From Pseudomonas mandelii (lineage in GTDB: Bacteria; Pseudomonadota; Gammaproteobacteria; Pseudomonadales; Pseudomonadaceae), in assembly GCF_024138395.1 (NCBI RefSeq), contig NZ_JAMYDU010000012.1:1-64000 (forward strand): 64,000 bases of DNA, written 5' to 3'. The translations under genes and the position numbers were made by a program. The notes below the pieces were generated by a model. The model made no database searches and had not been told where the DNA came from. It was given only the letters and a program-made list of their open reading frames with translations. The stretch's first letter is position 1. Each line of letters starts with the position of its first letter. Positions 51,671-61,312 of this stretch are shown piece after piece.

Positions 51671-52276
51671 ATGAGTACGTTGTATACCCGTCGCACGGTC
51701 CTGCAAGGCATGAGCCTGTTGAGCCTCGGCCTGCTCGCCGGCTGCGATGACAGCAGCAGGCTGTCGTTCAAGTACGGCAAGGATCTGAGCGACAAGATCA
51801 TGGGGCGTACCTTCAAGCTCAAGGACGCCCAGGGCGAGTACCGGATGCTGGGCAGCTACCGTGGCTTGATGCCGATGATTTTCTTCGGCTTTACCCAGTG
51901 CCCGGCGGTCTGCCCGACGACGCTGGCCCGTGCGGCACAGGCGAAAAAACTGATGGGCCGCGATGGCGAGCGCCTGCAAGTGATCTTCATCACCCTGGAC
52001 CCCGAGCGCGATACACCGCAAATGCTCGATGCCTACGTCAAGACGTTCGATCCGAGTTTCGAGGCGCTGTACGGCACGCTGGAAGAAACCGCCGCCACCG
52101 CCAAGGAGTTCGGCGTGTTTTATGAAAAGGTCCCGAGCGGTTCGACCTACACGCTCTCCCACACCGCGACCAGCTTCGTTTTCGACTCCCGAGGCAATTT
52201 GCGCCTGGGGCTGTCCGCTTCCCTTACCGCTCAAGAGTGTGCAGAAGACCTGCTCACCGTCATGGAGGTCTGCTGA
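51671..52276 (+). CDS. SCO1/SenC family copper chaperone (lipoprotein)
   Basis: About 201 residues. Lipoprotein signal with LGLLAGC. Thioredoxin fold with the copper motif FGFTQCPAVCPTTLARAA and a later His (LSHTATSFVFD). SCO proteins deliver copper to the CuA centre of cytochrome oxidase. An ATG at 51659 is also possible. The stop overlaps the ATG of the PCuAC gene. Confidence 0.9.
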   Translation: MSTLYTRRTVLQGMSLLSLGLLAGCDDSSRLSFKYGKDLSDKIMGRTFKLKDAQGEYRMLGSYRGLMPMIFFGFTQCPAVCPTTLARAAQAKKLMGRDGERLQVIFITLDPERDTPQMLDAYVKTFDPSFEALYGTLEETAATAKEFGVFYEKVPSGSTYTLSHTATSFVFDSRGNLRLGLSASLTAQECAEDLLTVMEVC

Positions 52277-52764
52277 TGACTTCGTTCTGCGCACCACGTA
52301 TTAAACAGCCAGGCATTAAACAACTGATGCTGGGCCTTTCCCTGATCGGCATGGCCTGGCAGGTGTCCGCCCAAACGCAGGTGAATGACGCCTGGGTTCG
52401 CGCGACAGTGGCCGGCCAGCATTCGACCGGTGCCTTCATGACCCTGCAGGCCGACAGCGACAGCAAACTGCTCAGCGTGCAGTCGCCGGTAGCGAACACC
52501 GTGCAGGTTCATCAATCCAGCATGAAAGACGATGTAATGAGCATGAGCCAGGTCGAATTCGTCGCGCTGCCGGCCGGCAAACCGGTGAGCTTTGACCCCC
52601 ATGGCTATCACATCATGCTGATGGACCTGACGGCCCAGGTTAAGGAAGGCGATAAAGTGCCCCTGACCCTGACGGTGGAAAACGCCAAGGGCGAGAAAGA
52701 AACGATCAAGGTTGACGCCGAGGCGCGGGCGCTCGGCATGCAGGATCACAGCAAGATGCATTGA
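52276..52764 (+). CDS. PCu(A)C-type periplasmic copper chaperone
   Basis: 162 residues from ATG 52276 with GGAGG at 52264. Signal peptide (LMLGLSLIGMAWQVSA). Copper-ligand pattern TVQVHQSSMKDDVMSM and HGYHIMLMDL (His/Met ligands). Coupled to the SCO gene; together they likely load copper into a terminal oxidase. Confidence 0.9.
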   Translation: MTSFCAPRIKQPGIKQLMLGLSLIGMAWQVSAQTQVNDAWVRATVAGQHSTGAFMTLQADSDSKLLSVQSPVANTVQVHQSSMKDDVMSMSQVEFVALPAGKPVSFDPHGYHIMLMDLTAQVKEGDKVPLTLTVENAKGEKETIKVDAEARALGMQDHSKMH

Positions 52765-52902
52765 GCGCTTTGCTGAGGATTTGTCGGCAACACTTCGTGA
52801 ATAACGAATTGTCGGTGAAGAATAATCGGCTTTTCTTCAGCGCAATCTCCCCGCTAGCATGATCCCGTCGGCTCCAGAACAAGACTACGCAGGGAGAGCG
52901 AC

Positions 52903-53886
52903 ATGCAGCCCATTAACATCGGCGAACTCTGGATGTGGGTCGCCTTCATCGTCTTTGTCATCGCCATGCTGGCGATGGATCTGTTTGTCTTCGGTGGGCG
53001 CAAGGCTCATCGGGTATCGGTGCGCGAGGCGTCGTGCTGGGTGATTGCCTGGTGCGCGCTGGCGCTGACCTTTGCGGGATTGCTCTGGTGGTACTTGAAT
53101 GCCGAGTTCGGGCCCGAGATCGCCCATCGCAAAACCCTCGAATTCCTCACGGGCTATTTGATCGAGCAGTCGCTGTCGATCGACAACATGTTCGTCTTCG
53201 TGATGATTTTCGCCTACTTCGCCGTGCCGCCGGAGTTGCAGCGCCGGATGCTGCTGTACGGTGTGCTCGGGGCCATCGTGATGCGCGGGGCGATGATTTT
53301 CGCCGGCGTGTGGCTGGTGTCGCAGTTCGGGTGGGTACTGTATGTATTCGGTGTGTTCCTGATCATCACCGGGTTCAAAATGCTGGTATTCGCCCATCAG
53401 CGGCAGGACCTCCATAACAACTTCTTATTGCGTTGGATACACGGCCATCTGCGCGTCACCGACGGGTTCCATGGCGAGCGTTTTTTTGTGGTGCAAAACG
53501 GTCGGCACTGGGCGACGCCGATGTTTCTGGTGCTGGTACTGATCGAGGCCAGCGACCTGATGTTTGCGGTCGACAGCATCCCGGCGATCTTCGCCGTCAC
53601 CACCGACCCGTTCATTGTGTTCACATCGAACATCTTCGCGATCATGGGCCTGCGGGCGCTGTACTTCCTGCTGGCCGACATGGCTGACCGCTTCCACCTG
53701 CTCAAGTACGGTGTGGCGATCGTGCTGGTGTTCATCGGCGCCAAGATGACGCTGGTGCCGTGGCTGCACATGCCGGTTGAATGGTCGCTGGCCATTGTCG
53801 GCGGGATCATTCTGACTTCGGTGCTACTGAGCCTGTTCATGAGTCGGAAAAAATCATCCGAGAAAGATCGAATGCGATCTCTGTAG
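52903..53886 (+). CDS. TerC-family integral membrane protein
   Basis: 327 residues, about nine TM helices. Conserved TerC motifs: LEFLTGYLIEQSLSIDNMFVFVMIF and LIEASDLMFAVDSIPAIFAVTTD, whose Asp residues are thought to bind metal. Some TerC/Alx members export Mn2+. GGAGAG precedes the ATG. The role in this strain is not known. Confidence 0.92.
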   Translation: MQPINIGELWMWVAFIVFVIAMLAMDLFVFGGRKAHRVSVREASCWVIAWCALALTFAGLLWWYLNAEFGPEIAHRKTLEFLTGYLIEQSLSIDNMFVFVMIFAYFAVPPELQRRMLLYGVLGAIVMRGAMIFAGVWLVSQFGWVLYVFGVFLIITGFKMLVFAHQRQDLHNNFLLRWIHGHLRVTDGFHGERFFVVQNGRHWATPMFLVLVLIEASDLMFAVDSIPAIFAVTTDPFIVFTSNIFAIMGLRALYFLLADMADRFHLLKYGVAIVLVFIGAKMTLVPWLHMPVEWSLAIVGGIILTSVLLSLFMSRKKSSEKDRMRSL

Positions 53887-53976
53887 GCGCCGCCGCAGAC
53901 ACCCGCGACATCCTGTCCATCTGCTGCGGGTGGTAGAGGGTGGTCATCGACTGGTAACCTGCGCCCTGCTCTTTCA

Positions 53977-54921
53977 ATGACGACGGTGACGCATTTGATC
54001 AGCAGTACCCCACCACTGGCCCGCGATATCGACGGCAAAGCCATTTCTGCCAAGGTCCTCGACGAGGTCCGGGAAGAGGTTCTGGCCTTGGCCGGCCAGC
54101 AGATCTACCCCGCTTTGGCGGTCCTGTTGGTGGGCGACGACCCTGCCAGCCACGTTTATGTGCGCAATAAACTGCTGCGCGCCAAGGAAGTGGGTATCCG
54201 CTCCCTTGAATATCGTCTGCCGGAAACCGCCAGCCAGTCCCAGGTACTGGAGCTGATTGCGCAACTCAATGCCGACGCCTCGGTGAACGGCATCCTGGTG
54301 CAGCTGCCCTTGCCGGCCCGTATCGACGAACAGGCAGTGATTCATGCCATCGATCCGATCAAGGACGTGGACGGTTTTCATCGGGAAAACGTCGGCGGGC
54401 TGGTGCAAGGCATGGAGGTGTTGACCCCCTGCACGCCCAGCGGCTGCATGCGCCTGCTGCACGAGACCTGCGGTGATGACTTGAGCGGCTTGCACGCGGT
54501 GGTTATCGGCCGTTCGAACATTGTCGGCAAACCGATGGCGACCTTGCTGTTGCGGGCCGACTGTTCGGTCAGTGTGGTGCATTCGCGCAGCGTCGATGCC
54601 CCGGCGTTGTGCCGGTTGGCGGATATCGTGGTCGCTGCAGTGGGCCGACCGGGGTTGATCGACGCCAGTTGGCTCAAGCCCGGCGCGGTGGTGATCGATG
54701 TCGGCATCAACCGCATCGCCAGCGAGTCCGGCGACCGTCTGGTCGGCGATGTCGATTACGCCAGCGCCCGCACCGTCGCCAGTGCCATCACCCCGGTACC
54801 CGGTGGCGTCGGGCCGATGACCATTGCCTATCTGCTGAAAAACACCCTGATCGCCAGCCAGTTGCAACGCGCGGCGCAGGCCCGTGGGCAGCAGCCTGTG
54901 GACGACTTGGCATTGAACTGA
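53977..54921 (+). CDS. folD: Bifunctional methylenetetrahydrofolate dehydrogenase/cyclohydrolase
   Basis: 314 residues, longer than E. coli FolD by a short N-terminus and a C-terminal tail. Interconverts 5,10-methylene- and 10-formyl-THF. Active-site Y-x-x-x-K is in HVYVRNKLLRAKEVG. Other motifs: NGILVQLPLP, KDVDGFH, PCTPSG, GRSNIVGKPMA, PGGVGPMT. It may be a second FolD of the genome. Confidence 0.92.
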   Translation: MTTVTHLISSTPPLARDIDGKAISAKVLDEVREEVLALAGQQIYPALAVLLVGDDPASHVYVRNKLLRAKEVGIRSLEYRLPETASQSQVLELIAQLNADASVNGILVQLPLPARIDEQAVIHAIDPIKDVDGFHRENVGGLVQGMEVLTPCTPSGCMRLLHETCGDDLSGLHAVVIGRSNIVGKPMATLLLRADCSVSVVHSRSVDAPALCRLADIVVAAVGRPGLIDASWLKPGAVVIDVGINRIASESGDRLVGDVDYASARTVASAITPVPGGVGPMTIAYLLKNTLIASQLQRAAQARGQQPVDDLALN

Positions 54922-54999
54922 ACACAACGCACATGTAGGGGCCAGCGGTGCGGCAAGCGCACCTTGGTCCCAGCGGATCAGTTTGAATTGCTGCGTCAG

Positions 55000-55923
55000 T
55001 TAAAGCCGCACCCAGTTAGCTGACTGAAGGGGCGGAATCACTGACGATTTGCTACTGAATGTCAGGTCACGGGGCTGGCTCGGTATTTTGGCGACCGGCT
55101 GCAGAAAGCCCAGCAAGGCTTGCTGGGTGTCATTCCAGGCCGTCGGGTGTTCCATATCGAGGAAGTGCCCGGCGTTCTTGATGGTCTGAAACTGAGCCTG
55201 ACGGCTATGAGCCGCAAAAAGACGGGCGTCTTCCACCGAGGTGTACTCATCCCGTTCGCCGTTGATAAACAGCAGTGGGACTTCGATGGCATCGGCACAG
55301 GAAACATAGCAATGAGTGTCCTGGGTCAGCACCTCATTGACGTGAAAATGCATCTGCCGGTATTCGTGTTCGTCCAGGCTGCTGACATGGCGCTCATTGA
55401 AACGCTTGAACAGCGACGGCAGGTGCTTGCCGATAGTGCTGTTGATCAAGCGCCCGACATTGCGCCGGTCACAGGCCTGAAGAAAATGGCGGCCGCTCTC
55501 CAGATAATCGCGCATCGGGGTGTTGATCCGCGCGGCGAATGAACTGATCACTGCCTTTTCGATTCGTCGTGGATGCTGCGCCAGCGCCAGCAAGGTCGCC
55601 GCCCCGCCCCAGGAAAAGGACAGTACATGCTGCGCGCGAAAGTGCTCGATCAACTCCAACAAGATCGCGGCCTCGTCTTCCTTGCGGATCGGCTGGTCGT
55701 GCTGGTTGTGTTGTTTCGATTGACCGGCGTAGGGCTGATCGTAGAGGACTACGTTGAAGCGTGGTCGCAGGTATCGCACCGTTTGGGCAAAAGATGCGGT
55801 CGTTGCCAGCGAGCCATTGACCAGAATAATGGTCTTGTCGGCGGTGGCATTGAGATAATGCTCGGTATAAACCTTGTACTTCTTACCAATCTCGACGATC
55901 GCAGTTTTCAGCATCATTTTCAT
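55000..55923 (-). CDS. phaG: PhaG-like (R)-3-hydroxyacyl-ACP thioesterase/transacylase
   Basis: 307 residues, alpha/beta hydrolase. Strong likeness to PhaG of P. putida: ILVNGSLATTASFAQTVR, VLYDQPYAGQSKQHN, LSFSWGGAATLLALA (nucleophile Ser), GKHLPSLFKRFNERHVSSLDEHEY, LFINGERDEYT and AGHFLDME. PhaG links fatty-acid synthesis to medium-chain polyhydroxyalkanoate; the homologue RhlA makes rhamnolipid precursors. The PhaG-specific residues favour PhaG. AAGGA lies five nt before the ATG. Monocistronic. Confidence 0.88.
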   Translation of the reverse strand: MKMMLKTAIVEIGKKYKVYTEHYLNATADKTIILVNGSLATTASFAQTVRYLRPRFNVVLYDQPYAGQSKQHNQHDQPIRKEDEAAILLELIEHFRAQHVLSFSWGGAATLLALAQHPRRIEKAVISSFAARINTPMRDYLESGRHFLQACDRRNVGRLINSTIGKHLPSLFKRFNERHVSSLDEHEYRQMHFHVNEVLTQDTHCYVSCADAIEVPLLFINGERDEYTSVEDARLFAAHSRQAQFQTIKNAGHFLDMEHPTAWNDTQQALLGFLQPVAKIPSQPRDLTFSSKSSVIPPLQSANWVRL

Positions 55924-56187
55924 TCTATTCCTTGAACAAATGGATCAGCCACACAGCTTGAGTGACTCTCCGGCTTCCTCCGGGCAAGCCAGACAGCACA
56001 AAACCAGCGACAACGGTACAAGGCCGCTGAGATGAACGCCATGACCAACAAGTCACAAACCGACCAGTGGTCCACAGTTAAGCAGGAATTCTTCCGTCTG
56101 CAAGTACTCAGGCTTGAAAGCGGCGGCCCCTGACGCCCTGCCGACATCCGCCTATGATTACGCTCTCAATCCACCGGGAGTTGAAAG

Positions 56188-56868
56188 ATGTCGCTGACCC
56201 TTTACTACCATCCGCTGGCGTCGTTCTGCCACAAAGTGCTCATCGCGCTCTACGAAAACGGCACTGAATTCGAAAGAAAAATCATCGATCTCGCGGACGC
56301 TGCCGACCGCGCAGAACTTCAGGCATTGTGGCCAATCGGAAAGTTCCCAGTTATTTGTGACCTTGCTCACCAGCGGAATCTGCCGGAATCCAGCATCATC
56401 ATCGAGTACCTGGATCGACTGTATCCAGGCACGCACAGCCTGATTCCAGATGATTGGGATAGCGCACTGGAGGTCCGGTTATGGGATCGTTTCTTCGACC
56501 ATTATGTACAAGTGCCATTGCAACAGATTGTCAGTGATCGACTACACGCGACCAACGGTGATTTGAGCAGGGAGCGGTCTACGCTGGAAACGGCGTACAG
56601 CATGCTCGATCGCCGAATGGCGTCCAGAATCTGGGTGGCCAGCCCGGCGTTCAGCATGGCCGATTGCGCCGCTGCCCCGGCACTTTTCTACGCCAGGACG
56701 CTCGTGCCGTTCCCCGCCGACTACCGGCATTTGAGCGCCTATTTCGAGAGGTTGGTCCAGAGACCGTCATTTCAGCGAGTGATTGCCGAAGCCAGGCCGT
56801 GGTTTTCGTTCTATCCGTTTGCGGAGGCCCTCGAGGAGCGGTTTCGCCAGGCGCCGGACAACGCATGA
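56188..56868 (+). CDS. Glutathione S-transferase family protein
   Basis: 226 residues. Thioredoxin-like N-terminal domain (MSLTLYYHPLASFCHKVLIALYENG, PESSIIIEYLDRLYPG) and helical C-terminal domain (FSMADCAAAPALFYARTLVPF). GGGAG lies eight nt before the ATG. Substrate unknown. Confidence 0.92.
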   Translation: MSLTLYYHPLASFCHKVLIALYENGTEFERKIIDLADAADRAELQALWPIGKFPVICDLAHQRNLPESSIIIEYLDRLYPGTHSLIPDDWDSALEVRLWDRFFDHYVQVPLQQIVSDRLHATNGDLSRERSTLETAYSMLDRRMASRIWVASPAFSMADCAAAPALFYARTLVPFPADYRHLSAYFERLVQRPSFQRVIAEARPWFSFYPFAEALEERFRQAPDNA

Positions 56869-57033
56869 CCCGCCATGGGTCCCGAGTCAAGGATCTGTAG
56901 CAGCAGGCTTCACCAGTTGCTACAAGAAGTGCGTCGATCGCCGCGACGATCCTCTTGTATGATGCCCCGCTTCAAGCGTGAGCCGCAGGCCAAGACTCGC
57001 CAAACCCAGGCCCGCCGTCGTCGAGGATTTTTC

Positions 57034-59229
57034 ATGAATAGGCTTTACCGGACCTCCCGCCAGGGAGTGGCCGCCCCGCGGTTCGCGCTCAATCCCCTGA
57101 ACCTGGGCCTGGGCCTGCTGCTGTCCAGCGCCGTGCCTTCGGCCTGGGCCGCCGCGACCGAACTGCCGGCGGTGACCGTCACCGGCGAAGACACCTCCGG
57201 TTATCAGGCCGACAGCGCTTCGGTCGGGGGTTTCGAAGCGGCGCCATTGCTCGATACGCCGGCCTCGATTTCGGTCATCAATGAAGCCTTGATCAAGGAT
57301 CAGCAGGCCCGCCTGCTCAGCGAAGTTTTGCGCAATGACGCCTCGGTGGGTGAAAGCTACGCGCCGGTCGGCTACTACGAAAACTTCGTCGTGCGCGGCT
57401 TCTCACTCAACTCCGCCAGCAGCTACAAGATCAACGGCCGCACCATCACCGGCGAGCAGAACGTCGGGCTGGAAAACAAACAGCAGGTGGAGTTGCTCAA
57501 GGGTCTTTCCGGTCTGCAAAGCGGTGTCAGCGAGCCCGGCGGGCTGGTCAACTACGTGACCAAGCGGCCTGCCGATGTGCGTTCGGTCACCGTCTCCACC
57601 GACGATCGCGGCAGCGGTTACCTGGCCACTGACGTCGGTGGCTGGTTCGGCAGCGAGCAGCAGTTCGGCCTGCGCGCCAACCTGGCCCATGAAGACCTGC
57701 ATTCCTATGTCGAACACACCAATGGCCAACGAGATTTCGCCTCGCTGGCCTTCGACTGGAACATCAGCCCCAATGCGCTGCTGCAACTGGACGCCGAGTA
57801 CCAGACCAAGGAACAGCGCTCGGCACCGGGCTATCAATTGCTCGGCGGTTCCAGCCTGCCGCACCACGCCTCGCCGAAAAAGCTGCTGGCACACCAGAGC
57901 GGTTCGAAGCCGGTCACCACCGATGCGCTGAACCTCAATGGCAACTTCGAATACCGCTTCAGCGACCAGTGGAAAGGCAGCCTCAGCGCCTCGCGCAGCC
58001 GGGTGGTGATCGATGACTACAGCTCGTTCGCCTGGGGCTGCTACGGCTCCGCCAGTTGCGCCAGCGCAGCAGTGCCAAATTACTTCAGCCCCGAGGGCGA
58101 CTACGACATTTATGATTTCCGCAGCCCCGACGATACCCGCCGCAACGACGAAGTGCAGGCTGCCCTCAGCGGCCGCTTCGAAACCGGCGGCCTGGGCCAC
58201 GAACTGAGCATCGGGACTAGCGCGTTCCGCCGCGTGGTGGACAAACGTGATGCCATCAACCAGATGATCGGCAGCGCCAACATCAACAGCGAGCCGGCTG
58301 ATTTTGCCCGCTACGACGGTCCACTTAACGATTCCTATCGACGCCTGGACAGCCGTCAGCATGGGCTGTTCTTCAATGACCGGATCAGCTTCAACGAGCA
58401 ATGGCAGGCAGTGCTTGGCGGGCGCGAAGTGCGCCTGGATGAAGAGACCTTCGACAGCCAGGGCGACACCACCCGGCACACCCAACGCTATGAGTTCCTG
58501 CCCCAGGCCGCGCTGATCTACAAGCCGGTGCAAAACCTGTCGCTGTACACCCGCTACAGCAAGGGCTTGTCCCTGGGCGGCGAAGCGGCGTGGTTCACCA
58601 CCAATGCCTATGAAATCCTCGCGCCCACCGTATCGCGACAAATCGAGGCCGGCATCAAATACGACTGGCAGCGCATCAGCCTGGCCGCGGCTCTATTCCA
58701 GATTCGCCAAGCCTATCAGTACTCGCGACCGAATGACGACGGCACGTTCACGTTCACCCAACAGGGCGAACAGAAGAACACCGGGCTGGAGCTCTCGGCC
58801 AATGGCTGGGCCAGCCAGCGCCTGCAGATTTCTGCCAGTGTCGCGGCGATCCGCGCGCGGGTCACCGACAGCGGCACGCCAGCTTATGAGGGCCACCAGG
58901 CAATCAACGTTCCAACCCTGCGCGCCAACCTTTACGGCGACTATGCCCTGCCCTGGTTCGACGGCCTGGCGCTGCTCGGAGGTGTCCAGTACAGCGCCAG
59001 CAAGTACGCCAACCGCCAGGGTGAAGTGCAGACCGGTGCCTACGCCATCTTCAACATCGGCAGCCGCTACAGCACGCGCATCGACGGTTACGACACGGTG
59101 TTCCGCCTGACCGTGGACAACCTGTTCGACAAACGCTACTGGCGTGACGCCGGTGAATACATGGGCGATGGCTACGTGTTCCAGGGCGCGCCACTGACCG
59201 CCCGGCTGAGCGCCTCGATCAACTTCTGA
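57034..59229 (+). CDS. TonB-dependent siderophore receptor
   Basis: 731 residues from ATG 57034, with GAGGA six nt upstream. Signal peptide (...SSAVPSAWAAATELPAVTVTGED) then plug domain (DTPASISVINEALIKDQQARLLSEVLRND, NFVVRGFSL, LLKGLSGLQSGVSEPGGLVNYVTKRP) and a 22-strand barrel ending in a terminal Phe (ARLSASINF). No N-terminal secretin/STN signalling extension. Iron or another ligand is inferred by family. I did not see a clear Fur box. Confidence 0.92.
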   Translation: MNRLYRTSRQGVAAPRFALNPLNLGLGLLLSSAVPSAWAAATELPAVTVTGEDTSGYQADSASVGGFEAAPLLDTPASISVINEALIKDQQARLLSEVLRNDASVGESYAPVGYYENFVVRGFSLNSASSYKINGRTITGEQNVGLENKQQVELLKGLSGLQSGVSEPGGLVNYVTKRPADVRSVTVSTDDRGSGYLATDVGGWFGSEQQFGLRANLAHEDLHSYVEHTNGQRDFASLAFDWNISPNALLQLDAEYQTKEQRSAPGYQLLGGSSLPHHASPKKLLAHQSGSKPVTTDALNLNGNFEYRFSDQWKGSLSASRSRVVIDDYSSFAWGCYGSASCASAAVPNYFSPEGDYDIYDFRSPDDTRRNDEVQAALSGRFETGGLGHELSIGTSAFRRVVDKRDAINQMIGSANINSEPADFARYDGPLNDSYRRLDSRQHGLFFNDRISFNEQWQAVLGGREVRLDEETFDSQGDTTRHTQRYEFLPQAALIYKPVQNLSLYTRYSKGLSLGGEAAWFTTNAYEILAPTVSRQIEAGIKYDWQRISLAAALFQIRQAYQYSRPNDDGTFTFTQQGEQKNTGLELSANGWASQRLQISASVAAIRARVTDSGTPAYEGHQAINVPTLRANLYGDYALPWFDGLALLGGVQYSASKYANRQGEVQTGAYAIFNIGSRYSTRIDGYDTVFRLTVDNLFDKRYWRDAGEYMGDGYVFQGAPLTARLSASINF

Positions 59230-59267
59230 CCGTGCGTTCCGATCGTTTCAGTTGAGGAGCCCACACC

Positions 59268-59597
59268 CTAGCGTCGGGCCAACTCGTGCCGGATGCATTG
59301 TTCGTAATAGGTTTGCTTGATACCGGCAGGCTTGAGACGCGAGGGACTGTTATAGGTTTGTTCGGTAATCCCCATGGCCGTCATGCGCATCCACGGCCGG
59401 GGGAATTTTCGCGATTGCAGTTTCTTGCGTGCCCCGTAAAGCGTGAATCCGGAAAGCTTCGCCGCTTGCGCGTCGGCGGCTATGTCCGAGCCCCAGCTGC
59501 AAACGAAACGACTGTTCTTGGTCAGGTCCTTTGCCTGAGCCTCAAGCGAGAGCGTCACCAGGGCAAACGTTGCAGCCATCCATACCAAAGTCCGCAT
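59268..59597 (-). CDS. Exported hypothetical protein
   Basis: 109 residues with a signal peptide (MRTLVWMAATFALVTLSLEAQA). The mature protein has two Cys (FVCSWG, EQCIRHELARR). No family recognised. The 240 bp upstream contain no gene that I can support. Confidence 0.68.
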   Translation of the reverse strand: MRTLVWMAATFALVTLSLEAQAKDLTKNSRFVCSWGSDIAADAQAAKLSGFTLYGARKKLQSRKFPRPWMRMTAMGITEQTYNSPSRLKPAGIKQTYYEQCIRHELARR

Positions 59598-59840
59598 ATC
59601 GCCAATGCCTAACCTTCTGAAAAGAAAGCAAGTTTGACAACGAAACGGAAACCGGGGGGCCAGCAGTTCGCCTCATTCTCATCTGTTTTTTTTGGCCTCG
59701 ATCGGCACAGCAAAGCCTCCCTCACGGTGTCCGAAACTTTTTTGAGCTTTAACCGAGCCTTGCAGTCTCTAGTTTGAGAGCGTCGTGGTTATCGACAGGT
59801 CATTGGCGGCGAACGCGCGGTCAGGCGGGTGGAGGCATCG

Positions 59841-61265
59841 ATGTCAGATCTTGAGCATGTCATTCAGTCCTTTAATGCCAGGTTGGTGATGATCGGCTCT
59901 GGCTGTATCGGCAAAGGCGTACTCCCGCTGTTGTTGCGTCATCTTGAGCTTGAGCCGCAACGACTGTTGATCCTTAGCCCCGATGACGATGGACGCTTGC
60001 TCGCGCAGGAATTCGGCGTCTCCCACCAAGCCGAGCAACTGGATCAGAGCAATTACGAGGCGGTGCTGGACCCTCTGTTGAGCGCTGGCGATTTCCTGCT
60101 CAACCTCTCGGTGGGGGTATCGAGCCTGTCCCTGATTCAGTTCGCCCAGCGTAAAGGCGTGCTGTATCTGGACACCTGTATCGAGCCGTGGGAAGGCGGT
60201 TATACCGACCCCGACAAATCCCTGTCCGAAAGATCCAACTATGCATTGAGGGAAGCGGCACTTCAGCTTCGGGGCGAAAGTGCGCAAGGTCTGTCCACCG
60301 CCATATTGACCCACGGTGCCAATCCGGGGCTGGTGTCCCATTTGGTCAAACAGGCACTGGTCAACCTCGCTCATGATTTGGGTGACACCACGCCCCTGCC
60401 CGCGACTCGCGAAGAATGGGCGCAACTGGCCAGCCGACTGAATATCCGCTGCATCCACATCGCCGAACGCGATTCGCAGTATTCATCCCAGCACAAAATC
60501 GCCGATGAATTCGTCAATACCTGGTCAGTGGACGGTTTCATCAGTGAAGGCTGCCAGCCGGCGGAATTGGGTTGGGGCAGCCATGAGAAAGCGCTTCCCG
60601 AGGATGGCTATTACCACGCCTTCGGGTGCCAGGCCGGGATCTATCTGCAACGCCCCGGTGCCTCCACGCCGGTTCGTACCTGGACACCCTCGACGGGGCC
60701 CACCCATGGGCTGCTCGTGACCCATAACGAAGCCCTGTCGATTGCCGACTACCTGACCCTTGGCCAGGGAAGGCAGCCGACTTACCGGCCGACCGTCCAT
60801 TACGCTTATCGGCCCTGTGATGATGCCTTGCTCTCGGTGCATGAACTCGCCGAGCGCAGCTGGAAACCCCAGAGCGGCGAGCGCCTGCTCGACGACGAAA
60901 TCCTCGACGGCAGTGACGAACTCGGCGTGCTGCTGATGGGGCATGCCAGAAACAGTTATTGGTATGGTTCGCGCTTATCGATCCAGCAAGCCCGGGCGCT
61001 ATGCCCCTATAACAGCGCCACTAGCCTGCAAGTGACGGCGGCGGTGCTGGCCGGTGTGATCTGGGCTATTCGCAACCCTCAACGCGGCATTGTCGAACCG
61101 GATGAATTGCCCTTCAGGGAGATTCTGCAGATCTGCATGCCTTACCTTGGCAATGTAGAAGGCATTTATTCCAACTGGACGCCCCTTACCGGACGTCACT
61201 CACTGATGCCCGAGCACACCGATGAATCCGATCCGTGGCAATTCGTGAACGTCAGGATCACTTGA
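59841..61265 (+). CDS. Homospermidine synthase
   Basis: 474 residues from ATG 59841 with GGAGG five nt upstream. NAD-dependent enzyme that makes homospermidine from putrescine or spermidine. Motifs: VMIGSGCIGKGVLPLLLRH (Rossmann), LYLDTCIEPWEGGY, THGANPGLVSHLVKQAL, HIAERDSQYS, GLLVTHNEALSIADYL and YWYGSRL. Length matches the bacterial family. Similar to saccharopine dehydrogenase-like proteins, but the Glu/Asn pattern fits HSS. Confidence 0.88.
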   Translation: MSDLEHVIQSFNARLVMIGSGCIGKGVLPLLLRHLELEPQRLLILSPDDDGRLLAQEFGVSHQAEQLDQSNYEAVLDPLLSAGDFLLNLSVGVSSLSLIQFAQRKGVLYLDTCIEPWEGGYTDPDKSLSERSNYALREAALQLRGESAQGLSTAILTHGANPGLVSHLVKQALVNLAHDLGDTTPLPATREEWAQLASRLNIRCIHIAERDSQYSSQHKIADEFVNTWSVDGFISEGCQPAELGWGSHEKALPEDGYYHAFGCQAGIYLQRPGASTPVRTWTPSTGPTHGLLVTHNEALSIADYLTLGQGRQPTYRPTVHYAYRPCDDALLSVHELAERSWKPQSGERLLDDEILDGSDELGVLLMGHARNSYWYGSRLSIQQARALCPYNSATSLQVTAAVLAGVIWAIRNPQRGIVEPDELPFREILQICMPYLGNVEGIYSNWTPLTGRHSLMPEHTDESDPWQFVNVRIT

Positions 61266-61312
61266 AGGCCTGACGTGGTTTGCTCCACGCCAGGCAACGT
61301 CTGCGGTACGGC

